A stretch of DNA of 64,000 nt, taken from NCBI GenBank assembly GCA_037127315.1, contig JBBBDQ010001154.1, forward strand, positions 307,501 to 371,500. Reading direction: 5' to 3'. Shown here piece by piece: positions 10,615-21,169 of the stretch. Numbering within the stretch: the stretch's first letter is position 1; each line of letters begins with the position of its first letter. The position numbers and the translations under genes are program-made. Under the pieces are notes generated by a model that saw nothing but the letters and a program-made list of their open reading frames with translations, did not search any database and had not been told where the DNA came from. Source of the stretch: Ascarosepion bandense. Its lineage: Eukaryota > Mollusca > Cephalopoda > Sepiida > Sepiidae.

Positions 10615-11316
10615 CTTGAAAATACTTCACCTAATAACAAAATATTTCACCTAATATTAAAAAGTACTTCACCTAATAACAAAATATTTCACCTAATATT
10701 AAAAAAATATTTCACCTAATAACAAAATATTTCACCTAATATTAAAAAATACTTCACCTAATATTAAAAAATATTTCACCTAATATTAAAAAATACTTCA
10801 CCTGAAAACAAAATATTTCACCTAATATAAAAAATATTTCACCTCATAACAAAATATTTCACCTAATATTAAAAAATACTTCACCTAATAACAAAATATT
10901 TCACCTAATATTAAAAAATACTTCACCTAATATTAAAAAATATTTCACCTAATATTAAAAAATACTTCACCTGAAAACAAAATATTTCACCTAATATAAA
11001 AAATATTTCACCTCATAACAAAATATTTCACCTAATATTAAAAAATACTTCACCTAATAACAAAATATTTCACCTAATATTAAAAAATACTTCACCTAAT
11101 ATTAAAAAATATTTCACCTAATATTAAAAAATACTTCACCTGAAAACAAAATATTTCACCTAATATAAAAAATATTTCACCTCATAACAAAATATTTCAC
11201 CTAATATTAAAAAATACTTCACCTAATAACAAAATATTTCACCTAATATTAAAAAATACTTCACCTAATAACAAAATATTTCACCTAATATTAAAAAGCA
11301 CTTCACCTAATAATAA
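10615..11316. repeat. Minisatellite, ~21-bp monomers in 169-bp higher-order units
   Basis: Built from monomers of the type 'tatttcacctaatatta' plus A-run. A rare variant monomer (cacctgaaaacaaa) recurs at 10799, 10968 and 11137, exactly 169 bp apart, so eight monomers form a higher-order unit repeated three times, with partial units on both sides. Variant letters (TATT/TACT, AATATT/AATAAC) alternate in a fixed order. Confidence 0.95.
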
Positions 11317-11597
11317 AAATTCAAGATAATATTGCAATTACTAATACTACTAGAGTAAATGATTCAAGTGAAATGAAGATAAAAGAAATACTTCTCAAAA
11401 ATTAATGATGGCTGTCAGTACTTAATCTCATAATAGAAATTTAAGATAAATTCTTTACAACTAATATGAGTAAATAATAAAGTAACTAAAATTAAGAGGA
11501 ATAATGCAAGTAAAAAAAGAACAATATTTGACAATTTTTGATAAAATAATAAAATACAAAATAATATTATTGATATTATTTGTGTAAATAACATATA

Positions 11598-11885
11598 GGC
11601 TTATGGCCACATCATGTTTAGACACACTGGTTTCTGTATGATCACCAAAGTTAAGCAATGTTGAGCCTGGTTAGTACCTAGATGAGTGACCACTTGGAAA
11701 TACCAAATGCTGTAAGTATGGAAGTGTGGGTGGTGCAATGGATAATGGCACAAAATTTTTAATTGGAGAGCCAAGTTCCAATTCCAGTTGGGTTCATTAT
11801 ATTCACTCATGCACAAATATCCTTGGGAAAAGTATGAAGCAATTTCTTTCCCTCGGCTATGGGTTAATTAGTAAGACTTGTAACA
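11598..11885 (+). repeat. Dual-head 5S-tRNA SINE, truncated copy
   Basis: 5S-like part: 'aaagttaagcaatgttgagc', then 'tagatgagtgacc'. tRNA-like part: 'gtggtgcaatggataatg' and 'ccaattccag'. The LINE-like tail is absent. Confidence 0.85.
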
Positions 11886-12119
11886 TTATCTCAAAAAAAG
11901 AATTCTTACAATCTAAAAGTATTTTCTCACTTTAAATGATCAGCAATCGGAGGATAAGCTGTGGAAAACGAATAAATCAATTAATAGATAATGTTAAAAG
12001 ATGATTCTCAACACCCAAAATTTGGATTTTCATTATCGACGTCATGTATAAACTCTATAAAATAAACCCAGAAGGCACAACAGTCAAAACACTGCGACAG
12101 ATGAGGACAATAATCTGAA

Positions 12120-12755
12120 TACCAGTCAGTTAAGTGCCATACGTGATACACGCTTTGGGTGATCATGTCTAGAAAGAGACATGACTAACTGGGAAGAATA
12201 TTATCCCGCAATAGGTTGCCATTGCTTTCTACGGTAGACTGGTTTCCGACCAAGGCTATAGAACCCAATCTGTCCTGTTATTTAACTCATAGCTGGAGGG
12301 AGAAGAGATAAATTATATTACATTATTATATTAAGTATAATTAGTGGGGGATCAGTTCATTACTTCAAAACAATAGAAAACTGATGCCCCACTTTATGCC
12401 CAGTAGAAGTTTTAATTATGTTTTCAACTATTATATTTAGTCAGTGAGTTAAGTGTCATACGTGATACACGCTTTGGGTGATCATGTCTCAAAAGAGACA
12501 TGACTGACTGGGCAGAAGATTATCCTGCAGTACGTTGCCATTGCTTTCTGTGGTAGACTGGTTGCCAGCCAAGGCTATAGAACCCAATCTGTTCGATATT
12601 TAACCCATAAATGTAGGGAAGAGATGAATTAATACCTTTTCCAAGGGTATTTGTGCATAAGTGAATGCAATGAATTCGACTGGAATTCAAACTTGGCTTC
12701 ACCGATTTGTTGTTCCGAGTTGATATCATTGCTCCACAATGCACATCCTATCTGA
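12120..12755 (-). repeat. Composite SINE A - linker - SINE A
   Basis: On the minus strand: a complete family A SINE (12755-12440, head 'atatcaactcggaac', tail 'cacgtatgacacttaac'), a linker of about 130 bp (12440-12310) holding an imperfect inverted repeat (12343-12357 with 12379-12392), then a 5'-truncated second SINE A (12308-12120). The same three-part arrangement recurs at 45058-45660 and in part at 46145-46400, so the composite has moved or duplicated as a unit. Confidence 0.8.
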
Positions 12756-12832
12756 ATATAAACAATGTAAATAATGATAACACCACATAGCAGAAATTCA
12801 GATAGAAATCTCTATAACAAAGCTAGCAGTAT

Positions 12833-13345
12833 AGCCTGGCATTACTTGGATGTAATGAAAGCATTAAAACTAATCCATGGTCCTGGAGCTCAGACTCTTT
12901 GGACGTTGGCACGAAAGACTAAAAAGCAATAGTTGTTTCCAGTTAAAGCGAAACCGTAGACTGAAAGAAAAATAAATGGATGTAAGTCAAATTTTGATTT
13001 CCTGGTATTGATTTATATATAAATATGTATATACATCATCGATTTCCTGCACTATTGTAAGAAGTGCAACCTCGAAACATCTGAATATCGTTTCTTATGT
13101 CTTTGTCTATGAGTGTATCAAATTTGATTAAAATTGGACCACTCCTTCTATAACCCGATCTTTTTCGATTTTCGATATTTATCGGGGGTACCTTGACACA
13201 AAACCTAGCTAAGAACACTCACAGACACTTATAGTACAACTGTGTAAATTTTCAAGGAAATCGGTTCAGCTGTTTCGGAGTCTATAGGTTACGGACACAG
13301 ACACACACACACAGAGACAAAGTTCCATTTATAAATAAGTTTAGA
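12833..13345 (-). mobile_element. Helitron-like non-autonomous element, copy 1
   Basis: Minus strand begins near 13335 with 'tctaaacttatttataaatg' (5'-TC and TATA-like) and ends 'ggctatactgctag' (CTAG, fitting CTRR) at 12833, preceded by a GC-rich 'cca..tgg' region. Internal landmarks are 'gtttcggagtctatagg' in reverse and 'cacaaaacctagctaag'. Four other copies lie in this window. No protein is encoded. Helitron assignment is inferred from the ends. Confidence 0.65.
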
Positions 13346-13984
13346 TAGATTAGAAATTCAGAAATTATCCAATTATTTGATATTAACAAAGTGAAATAGT
13401 CTACGAAGGACAATTGAACCCTAATCTTCTTCAAAGTAAACGTCTTTGTGCTGCAAATACTTTTACTTTCTACTTTTCAAAGGCATCTGCAATGTCCTCT
13501 TTTGCGATTGTCATTTTTTGTTGTATTCCCTTACTTTTACCCAGAGTTTGAAATATTCTGCATTTCAATAATTGCTTTTGGCTTTGAAGAAAGTAAAGCT
13601 TTGCTGAAAGCCAAATTTGAACTGTAGTGGAGATGCATGCTTGGATGATGGAATTTTTGCATAAAAATTCTCTATCAGATATGAAGTTAGAAATTTTTGG
13701 TACAGTCCATGGTATTCCAGGTTTCCTAATTTTCACACTGTCAATCACTGATTTCTTTAATTGCAGCCTACACAATTTTAGGTACCCTGTTATTTTTTAT
13801 TTAAACCTTTGAGAATATGGATGATTTTTAGCAAATTCCAGATCAAATTCCAAGCGTTGTTATCAAAGTTTTATTTGAGGTTTGCTCCTTGAGTTATCCT
13901 TGAACACGTTTTTAAACATTTGAATATTTTTTGCAAGTGAAATATGATGCATATTTACTGGAAATGTGTGCATCATACAATACA
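13346..13984. other. Unassigned, with a 101-codon minus-strand open frame
   Basis: A minus-strand frame (13775-13470) runs 101 codons and contains KKSVIDSVKIRKPG and LGKSKGIQQKMTIAKEDI. It has no domain I recognise and could be a decayed retroelement ORF or chance. It lies in the presumed kinase intron. Confidence 0.3.
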
Positions 13985-14303
13985 CTCAGTCAGTTAAGTG
14001 CCATGTATGATACATGCTTGGGCGATCATGTCTTGAAAGAGACATGACTGACTGGGCAGAATATTTTCCCACAGTAGGTTGCCATTTATTTTTGCATTAG
14101 ATTGGTTGCCATCCAAGGCTATAGAACACCATTATCTGTCCTGCTATTTAAACCATAGCTGGAGGGAGAAGAGACAGATTAATATCTTTCCCAAGGGTAT
14201 CTGCGTGAAAGTGAATCCAACGAATTCAAGTGGAGTTTGAACTTGGCTCTCCAATTTCTTATTCCAAGCCAATATCCACTGCACCACGATACACTTCCTA
14301 TTC
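13985..14303 (-). repeat. SINE A, nearly full length
   Basis: Minus strand: head near 14300 ('atccactgcaccacg' on plus), B box 'gagtttgaacttgg' region, body 'cccaagggtat' and 'ccaaggctatagaac', 3' end 'ccatgtatgatacatgc'. It is in the same orientation as the kinase gene and faces the opposite-strand copy at 14470-14778. Confidence 0.85.
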
Positions 14304-14469
14304 ACAACCAATTCAATATTAGTTGGAAAGTTATATCCAGGCCGTGCAACTGATTATTAGGATATTCAAAATGGATGGAAACTTTCTAGATACACTTTAT
14401 TTTATATACATAATTCTTATGTCATATCAAACAAGTTATTTTGTAAATTCTAATCTGACATATTATAAT

Positions 14470-14778
14470 CCAAGTTGTGGTGCAGTGGATATTGGCTTGG
14501 AACGAGAAATCAGGGAGCCGAGTTCAAATTCCAGTTGAATTGGTCACATTTACTTAAGCGCAAATACCCTTGGAAAAAGTATTAATCCGTCTCTTCCCTC
14601 CAGTAATGGATTAAATAGCAGGACAGATTGGGTTCTATAGCCTTGGCTGGCAACCAGTCTACTGCAGAAAGTAATGGCAACCTACTGCGGGATAATCTTC
14701 TTTCCAGTCAGTCATGTTTCTTTCGAGACTTGATCACCAAAAGCGTGTATCACATATGGCCTTAACTGACTGACTGAT
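14470..14778 (+). repeat. SINE A, nearly full length, inverted partner
   Basis: 'gttgtggtgcagtggatatt' head, 'gagttcaaattcc' B box, 'aaataccctt', 'ctggcaaccagtctactgc' and 3' 'aactgactgactgattgg'. Inverted relative to 13985-14303 with about 165 bp between; its 3' end is about 50 bp from the kinase exon donor site. Confidence 0.88.
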
Positions 14779-14830
14779 TGGATTAAAGTAGGTAACAAGT
14801 TAAAGAACAAAAGAAATTATTTTTACTTAC

Positions 14831-14905
14831 AATTCCATAACCAGAAAAACTCTCTGTTTGTCCTCGAATACATCTAACAGTTGCACAATGTTTGGATGTT
14901 TTAAT
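14831..14905 (-). CDS. CAMK1: CaMK1-like kinase, internal exon 'LKHPNIVQLLDVFEDK..LVMEL'
   Basis: A 75-nt exon on the minus strand, bounded by a 'gtttcag' acceptor (ending 14906) and a 'gtaagt' donor (starting 14830). It encodes RLKHPNIVQLLDVFEDK then QRVFLVMEL: the beta4-beta5 and hinge region of a Ser/Thr kinase N-lobe, with the HPNIV signature. Phase matches the upstream exon exactly (that exon ends with two bases of a codon, this one supplies the third), and the 24 whole codons plus split codons equal the length and boundaries of the corresponding vertebrate CAMK1 exon. CaMK1 is a cytosolic/nuclear kinase activated by Ca2+/calmodulin and by an upstream CaMKK. The rest of the catalytic domain and the calmodulin-binding tail are not in the window, presumably further left. 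Confidence 0.9.
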
Positions 14906-15189
14906 CTGAAACGGTGAGAAAAAGCAATTAGAAAGAAAAGAAAAAAATTATAATCTCTGAAATTTGCTAAAAATTTGTTACTCATAAAAAAATTAAAAAG
15001 GTTTAGCCCAACATTGAATGATGTGTAACATTGTGTGCATAAAATAAAAGAGAATAAGTTAAAGTTTACGATTGGCGGTGGGGGGGGGTGTCCAAATATC
15101 TTCTCATTAAAAACTAAACTTTAACTGTGTATTTTCTATAAATACTTCCATGGTAATTCTTCTGATAAACTTTCCTCTAGAGTACTTAG

Positions 15190-15430
15190 ACGTTATGAAT
15201 TTAAGTGCAGTACTAGATTGGCAGCAAGGTCTCATCATTTACAGTTACAATGGCTACAACTATAAGTTTTATACTAACAGTTTCTTCTATCATACTTCTT
15301 GCTTGTGGAGCTTTTTCTGGCTTCTTGCTTTCCAGTCAATTTTGATCTTCAAAAATTTAAATGCAATGGCAATCAATATTTTCTGTCTTCTTAATTCTTG
15401 TTCTTTTTTTTGTCCTCTGTCCTTAATAGA
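15190..15430 (+). mobile_element. LINE family J, C-terminal fragment
   Basis: A single frame retains AVLDWQQGL, YNYKFYTNSFFYHTSCLW and NLNAMAINIFCLLN, a decayed version of the 'FYSNSFFSRTSRLWNSL' C-terminal segment seen at 34811-35386. Its 3' UTR resumes at 16253-16340 after a nested fold-back element. Confidence 0.75.
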
Positions 15431-16252
15431 AATTTTGGCGGACCTGAAGGAGACTAACACCACCTTTAAATTTGTTGTTTTTAATTTTTTTTTAACTTTT
15501 GTCAGTGCAATCTTATCGATTACACCCTAAACTTTCCGATTGACAAAAAAAAAAAAAAAAAAAAAAAATTGAAAAATTTCAATATTTCAACAATTTTGGG
15601 GGAGGGGCTCAGTTTTTCATACAACATTACAGTAAATTGATCATCTATTTTGGAACCACTCGCCAGTACGACATTACCACCAACCTGTAATTTGGTTGAT
15701 TATCAATTTCTTTTTACTTTTTTTCAGTGCAATTTTATTGATTAAACCCTAAACTTTCTGATTGACAAAAAAATTTGTAAAAATTTCAACATTTAAACAA
15801 TTTGGTGGGAGGGCTAATTTTTTCATACAACCTTATATAGTAAATCAATCCTGTGCAATTAACTTGATTGCTTGCGCATATTCAACTATTGAATCCTTTG
15901 TGAAATTTTTGAATAAAGCCATTCTTGTAGTTTCTGAAAATGTCATCGGAAGAACTAAAAAAAAATTTGAAAAAAGACAAAAACAAGAGCAACAACTCGT
16001 CCCAAAAAAAAAAAAAAAAAATTTACCCCCAACGCGAGTGGTTCCAAAATGGAGGATTGATTTACTATAACGTTTTATAAGAAAGTGAACCCCCTGCTAA
16101 AATTGTTTAAATATTGAAAGTTTTTCAAATTTTTCTTGATAATCAGAAAATTTATGTAATAATTGATAAGACTGCACTAAAAAAGTAAAAAAAAAAAATG
16201 AAAAAATAACAAATTTAAAGGTGGTGGTAGTCTCCTTCAGGTTCGCCAAAAT
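15430..16252. mobile_element. Fold-back/MITE-like element nested in the LINE tail
   Basis: Outer arms 15430-15664 and 16034-16252 are imperfect inverted repeats (both begin 'aaattttggcg' and include 'cctgaaggagacta', ending 'tggaaccactcgc'). A third partial copy of the arm lies in direct orientation at about 15712-15850. Long poly-A runs (15546-15567, 16004-16021) lie inside. The surrounding LINE 3' UTR is split by it. Confidence 0.8.
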
Positions 16253-16340
16253 TTTTTTTATATTCTCTAACACTCAGTAATCTATTGCATTCAAGTGGCT
16301 TTATTGCCTTGATTGGGGTGAAATGGTTAAAAAAAAGTCC
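16253..16340 (+). mobile_element. LINE family J 3' terminus
   Basis: 'gccttgattggggtgaaatg' followed by a poly-A run, the conserved 3' end of family J. Continues the fragment at 15190-15430. Confidence 0.7.
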
Positions 16341-17670
16341 TGCAAAAAAGAAAAAAGATGTGGCAATAAGTCACATATCAGGTGACTTGGTAGATATATT
16401 TTTGTACACAATGTTTACCTGACAATAAAGTTTATTTACAAAGTTATTAAATTAAATTAGAGCCTGGCTAATAAACTAGTCAAGCTCTGAGATTTAGTAC
16501 AGAAAATGTTTTATACATACCAAACAGGTATGACTAATTTGCATGTTTTATTTATCTCCCATTTGTACAAGGTCTGTTAGGAAAATCTTCAGTCATATAA
16601 TACAAACAAAAATTAGTTTACCTAGGGTAATTGTGCTTCAGTCCTCTTCAAAGTATCACACTTAAGAGCCTTACACTCATATATTATCATCCATTCCTTT
16701 ATTCAAAACAGCCTAAAAACTTTGGGATTGGCATAAGCTGTCTTATCACATTCTCTTTAATCTTGTCTATGGAATTTCCATGGTTATTTAGATCTAGGAA
16801 ATGACAGAAGTTATATTGACATACAGCTAGACTGTAATGGGTTGAAAGACCTGTGTGATATGTAATATTTTGCAAAAAACATGCTATAAAAGACCTGAAA
16901 ATCTACTCGCTTGTTTTTAGTGAATGCAACAGTTACACAAGCTCACTTAATGATGTTTCATTACTGAGTAACTCTATGAGAGAGTGTCTGTTCATGTATT
17001 CACCAAATTATATAAAAACTGTGCAATTGGCTGTCAAGATACTCAAAATTAGACACTTTCTAGACAGAATTGATATGCCTTGACATTTGTCAGCAGTTTT
17101 TTATGAGAGTTTAGGATGTTTTTTGTGAGTTTTCTAATGTGTATTTAAGCTCAGCCCCTATCTCTGGAAATTAACATCTTGTGAAATAACTAATGGATTG
17201 AAAATGAACCTTGAGTTGCTTCATTGATCTTGTTAGGCTGGTAATTTTGGAATGGACATCTGTATACCATCAACATTTCTGACATTTCAGACAACATAAC
17301 CAACTTTTATAGCAATGAATTTAGCCATGATTGGCCAGCCATCATGTCATGTAATTTAGCTGTCAGTGCCACCTACCGAGACAGACAAGATCTAAGCTAT
17401 TATTAAGGGAGATAACTCACACCCAACATTCAGGCATAAATACTTATCAATAAAGTGATGAGATCTTTGCTAATGCAATCAGTCTAATATCTTAAAATAG
17501 TCAATTAAAAATAGTCCAAACTACCCAGTTCTTCTATTTCTATTTGAATACATCAATAAATTCACATGTTAAATTGCATAAAAGATGACCTGAGCTGTTT
17601 TCTAATTTATTTTTCAATCTCATAGGAAATTAATTACTTCACTGTTATTCACAGTTAATCAACAATTCAT
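16341..17670. other. Long unassigned AT-rich stretch, presumed intron
   Basis: No exon-like frame with splice sites, no terminal repeats. Lies between the two kinase exons. Confidence 0.5.
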
Positions 17671-17674
17671 AATT

Positions 17675-17862
17675 ATAAATTAAAATCAAAATTGGGCAAA
17701 TTTAGGTTAGTTTTAGGCACAATTTCTATAAGTAGAGCAAGTGTAATAAAATTATTCACACATTTATTCTCATGAAGAAAACATTTATTTAACATGAACA
17801 AATATTTTTCAACATAATCTCCTTCTTTATTAATGCACTTCACCCAATGCATCATTATTAAT
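17675..17862 (-). mobile_element. Mariner transposase C-terminal remnant
   Basis: A minus-strand frame starts MMHWVKCINKEGDYVEKYLF, matching the conserved C-terminal end of mariner transposases (W-x-KCI-x-x-EGDY-VEK). The rest of the enzyme is missing. Confidence 0.65.
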
Positions 17863-18124
17863 CACAGAGGTGGAACATTATCTTTGGGGGAAAATTTATA
17901 GTCAATTTTCTGCTTAGAACAATATAACAGGCTACAGACTTATTGATTCAAGCTACTTATTACTCCACTCTCCACTGGACTACATTTCCTTTAAATTTAC
18001 CAGGTTGTTAAAAATTAAAATTACAAAAAAAAAAAAAAGAAAATATGAAGATTAAAAAAGCAATGACAATAGACCAAAGTTTATAAACATTGTGTATTTA
18101 TCAGAACCATTTTTCAAAAAAAAT

Positions 18125-18382
18125 ATTTTAATGAGAATGCAAAACAACTGCTGTGGACTTTCTGGTAAGAGTGTGTGTGTGTGGGGGGGGGGGAGATTTC
18201 TTTTCAGTAAAGGGTTGTCTTTCCTTCTGGTAAAAGAATGACATACTTTTTGGTAAAGAGTGGGCTTCCTTTCTGGTGAAGGGATGACATTCTTTCTTTT
18301 TTTTTAACCATTTCATCCCAAGCAAGATGAGACCACCACTAGTTTGCAAGAGTTTACAGTGACAGAAAAGATTGGATACAGG
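18125..18382 (-). mobile_element. LINE family J 3' end plus duplicated short blocks
   Basis: 18300-18382 holds the reverse of the J 3' terminus ('accatttcatcccaagcaag' with poly-T). To the left are three copies of a short block containing 'ttctggtaaa' and an 11-G run (18183-18193). Confidence 0.6.
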
Positions 18383-18384
18383 GG

Positions 18385-18668
18385 GTACTTATGGCATATC
18401 ACATTAAATACGTTCGATCGCCAAAGTTAAGCAATGTTGAGCTTGGTCAGTACTTAGATGGGTGTCTGCTTGGGAATACCAAGCGCTGTAAGCGTTCAGT
18501 GACGGATGTGCATTGTGGTGCAGTGGATATTGGCTTGGAAAGAGAAATCAGTGAGCCGAGTTTGAATTCCAGTTGAGTACCCTGCATTCACTTAAGCACT
18601 AGTACCCTTGGGAAAGGTATTAATCCCTCACTTCCCTCCAGTTATGGGTTAAATAACAGGATGGGGCC
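18385..18668 (+). repeat. Dual-head 5S-tRNA SINE, copy with altered tail
   Basis: 5S-like 'ccaaagttaagcaatgttga', 'cttagatgggtg', 'accaagcgctgtaagcg', then the tRNA-like head 'ttgtggtgcagtggatattg'. After about 18665 the usual tail is replaced by unrelated sequence ('caacccatctagtattgg'). Confidence 0.88.
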
Positions 18669-18884
18669 TGGAGGCAACCCATCTAGTATTGGTGTCACAA
18701 TAAAAAAACACCCTTGGTAGCCCTGGTGAAGCATCAAGCACTCAGCTATTTGACAAGATATGAATTTCGCTACAAAACTGCACAGAGGTTCCAAATGCAC
18801 AAGGAATACTGGAGGGGTGTAGTGAGTTCTATCTCAGCCAATGGCTGCAAGACAACGACAGAGAAAGGATAAAAGATGAATGGA

Positions 18885-18958
18885 ATTCAACTGGAATTTG
18901 AACTCGTCTCCCTGATTTGTTGTTCCGAGTCAATATCCACTGCACCGCAACGCACATC
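18885..18958 (-). repeat. SINE A head fragment inserted in LINE RT
   Basis: Only the tRNA-like head remains ('ggaatttgaactcg', 'ttccgagtcaatatccactg' on plus). It interrupts the LINE J RT frame just after a GVPQGSILFLITIN motif. Confidence 0.7.
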
Positions 18959-18959
18959 C

Positions 18960-21160
18960 CATTGATGGTAATGAGAAACAAAATAGAGCCTTGAGGGACA
19001 CCCACATTTGTGTGAAAAGATCTGGAAGCTTGCTCATTCAAACTAACCTCCATTTGATAGGAACAATTGGATTAAATCAAACAATTGTCCAGAAATACTG
19101 TAGCTCTTGAGCTTGCACAAAAGGCCAGTATATGAAACGTTGTCAAATACTTTCAAGATATCAAGAGCAACAGCTTGAGTTTTGCCATTCTTATTAAGAG
19201 CCTGGTATATATATTCAGTGACGGTCATTAGTGTATTAGCAGTAGACCTGGCAAAGTGGAAGCCATACTGTTTGTGAGAGAGAAGGTTATGAGATCATTT
19301 GAGAGAGTAAGGCCATGGAGGAAAAGTGTGTTTCTCTTTAAGAGACTAGCGTCATCCATCCTGATGGTAGGCAAGAAAGTTTCTCTGTGGTGGTTAAAGA
19401 AAAGCAGTTTCATTTTGGAGGCATTCAAATTTACGCACCACTTCCTATCCCATTCAATCACAGATTAGCAATCTTTTTGAAGGGTAGCAGCCAGGTTTCC
19501 TTTGTTAGCCTTGACAGATTTCTTATTGAGATGGGAGTAAATGGTGGTGTCATCTGCATAGATGCCTACTTGGGAACTCATTACATCAGGAAGATCATTG
19601 ATGAAGATCAGAAAAAGTGTAGGATCTAGGATAGAGCCTTGGGAGATGCCTTGGGATAGATGTTTGTATGAAAGGCTCTTGAAGTTTGCCCATTCAAAAT
19701 AACCTTCATTTGAGAGGAACAATTGGATTAAATCAAACAATTGTCCAGAAATACTGTAACTCTGAAGCTTGCACAGAAGGCCAACATGCCAAAGCCTGTC
19801 AAATGCTTTCAAGCAACAACTCAAGCTTCACCATTATTATCAAAAGCCTGGTATACATATTCAGTGGTGGCAATTAGCATATCAGCAGTAGACCTGGTCA
19901 AGTGGAAGCTATATTGCTTGTCAGGCTGTGAAAGGTGAGATGCTTAAATAATTCAGTATTGATTAGAGCATCAAATACTTTCCTGAAAAGTGGTAAGAGG
20001 CTAATAGTGTGATAGAAAGGTCAGAGGTTTCACCAGAGTTCTTAAAAAACAGGAACTACAGATGAGGACATCCAACAAACAGGAAAGCAGGTAGCAGAAA
20101 GGTAATAGTTGTGGAGTTTGGAGAGGACTGGAGCCAGCTCAGGGGCAAGTTTCTTTACAACAATGACTGAGACTCCATCACCTTCACTTGTCTTATGGGA
20201 ATCTAATTTAGAAATTTAGAAATGATGTCCATGACCAGAGACAGGGTTATGTCTATATCACTCAGTTAAGCCTCTGTTTGAGGTGGGAAAAAGGATATGG
20301 GTACTCCAGATGAGTCAAGTGTGGAGTTGGAAGAGAATTTGTGAGCAAAGCATTCAACCTTGTTTGCTGTAGATGCTAGGACTTCAAATTGATTGAATAG
20401 TGAAGAGATTGAGGGTTTTCTGTTGCTCAGCACAGTAATCTTGTGAGATGCTGTACATTTCATTCTATCAGCAAACAATAACTTTGCATCATTTCGGACA
20501 TGGTTGCATTTATTATGAGTAGAAACAAAGAGACATTTATTGTAATCAGATGTGTCACTCTGGTGAGAACCAAGGTGATAAATGAGATTTAATTTGAAAC
20601 TTCCTTGCTGGAATGAAAACATTGATGCCAGCTTTCAGTCAGGAGAAGACCTCAAAGATGCATTCTTGAACAGGGAAACTAAAAACTTTGTTCCAGTAGA
20701 CATCGCAAAGGAAATCACAGAATGAGTCCTAATCTGCATATTCATAAGGGAAACATATTCTGTTGGTAAGAGGTTCCTGGATGGAGGTGGGTAGAAAGAG
20801 ATGTTTATAGACACCAACACATGATCAGAATTGCTAAGAGAGTAGAGCTGCATAGCATGACATGAGTCAGGGATAGCAGTAAAGAAGAAATCTAGAAGGA
20901 AAATGTGTCTTTCAGGATTACTGGGGAAATGTGTGAAAAAATCAATCACTTGCTTGAGAGTTTGAGAAGTTCAGAGTTTGGATTCCAGCAAGGTTAGTGA
21001 CAGAGTGTTTAAGCCACTTTGCATGATGGGCATTAAAGTCACCACACACAAATACATTTGAAACAGATTTAGTAAAATTGCCTTGTCTATGTTGTCAGAA
21101 ATACTGTTGAGCAAACCAAAGTCATGAGAGGAAGCGGAGCATTGTTTTGAAAATTTGCAA
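18960..21160 (-). mobile_element. LINE family J with endonuclease and duplicated RT segment
   Basis: Minus-strand order. 21070-20760: AP-endonuclease motifs (CGDFNAHHAKWL, then SNSDHVLVSI). 20622-20266: linker (NAKLLFADRM-like, FAHKFSSNSTLDSSGVPI). 19980-19465: RT with DRLWHVGLLCKLQSYSISG, QGSILDPTLFLIFINDLPDV and GIYADDTTIYSHL. 19461-19250: KWCVNLNASKMKLLF and the next segment. Then 19245-18960 restarts the same RT stretch (LKSYSISGQLFDLIQLFLSN, GVPQGSILF). Many stops and frameshifts. Either a tandem partial duplication or two head-to-tail relics. Confidence 0.85.
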
Positions 21161-21169
21161 CAGTAGCTT

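Noticed and set aside
10615..11316. Repeat array reminiscent of CRISPR
   Set aside because: Monomers are contiguous with no unique spacers, the genome is animal, and no cas-like genes exist. It is a minisatellite.
1..14830. Next downstream CaMK1 exons (GGELFDRI, HRDLKPEN, DFG)
   Set aside because: Searched the minus strand by eye for these motifs with splice sites and found none; they probably lie beyond the left edge.
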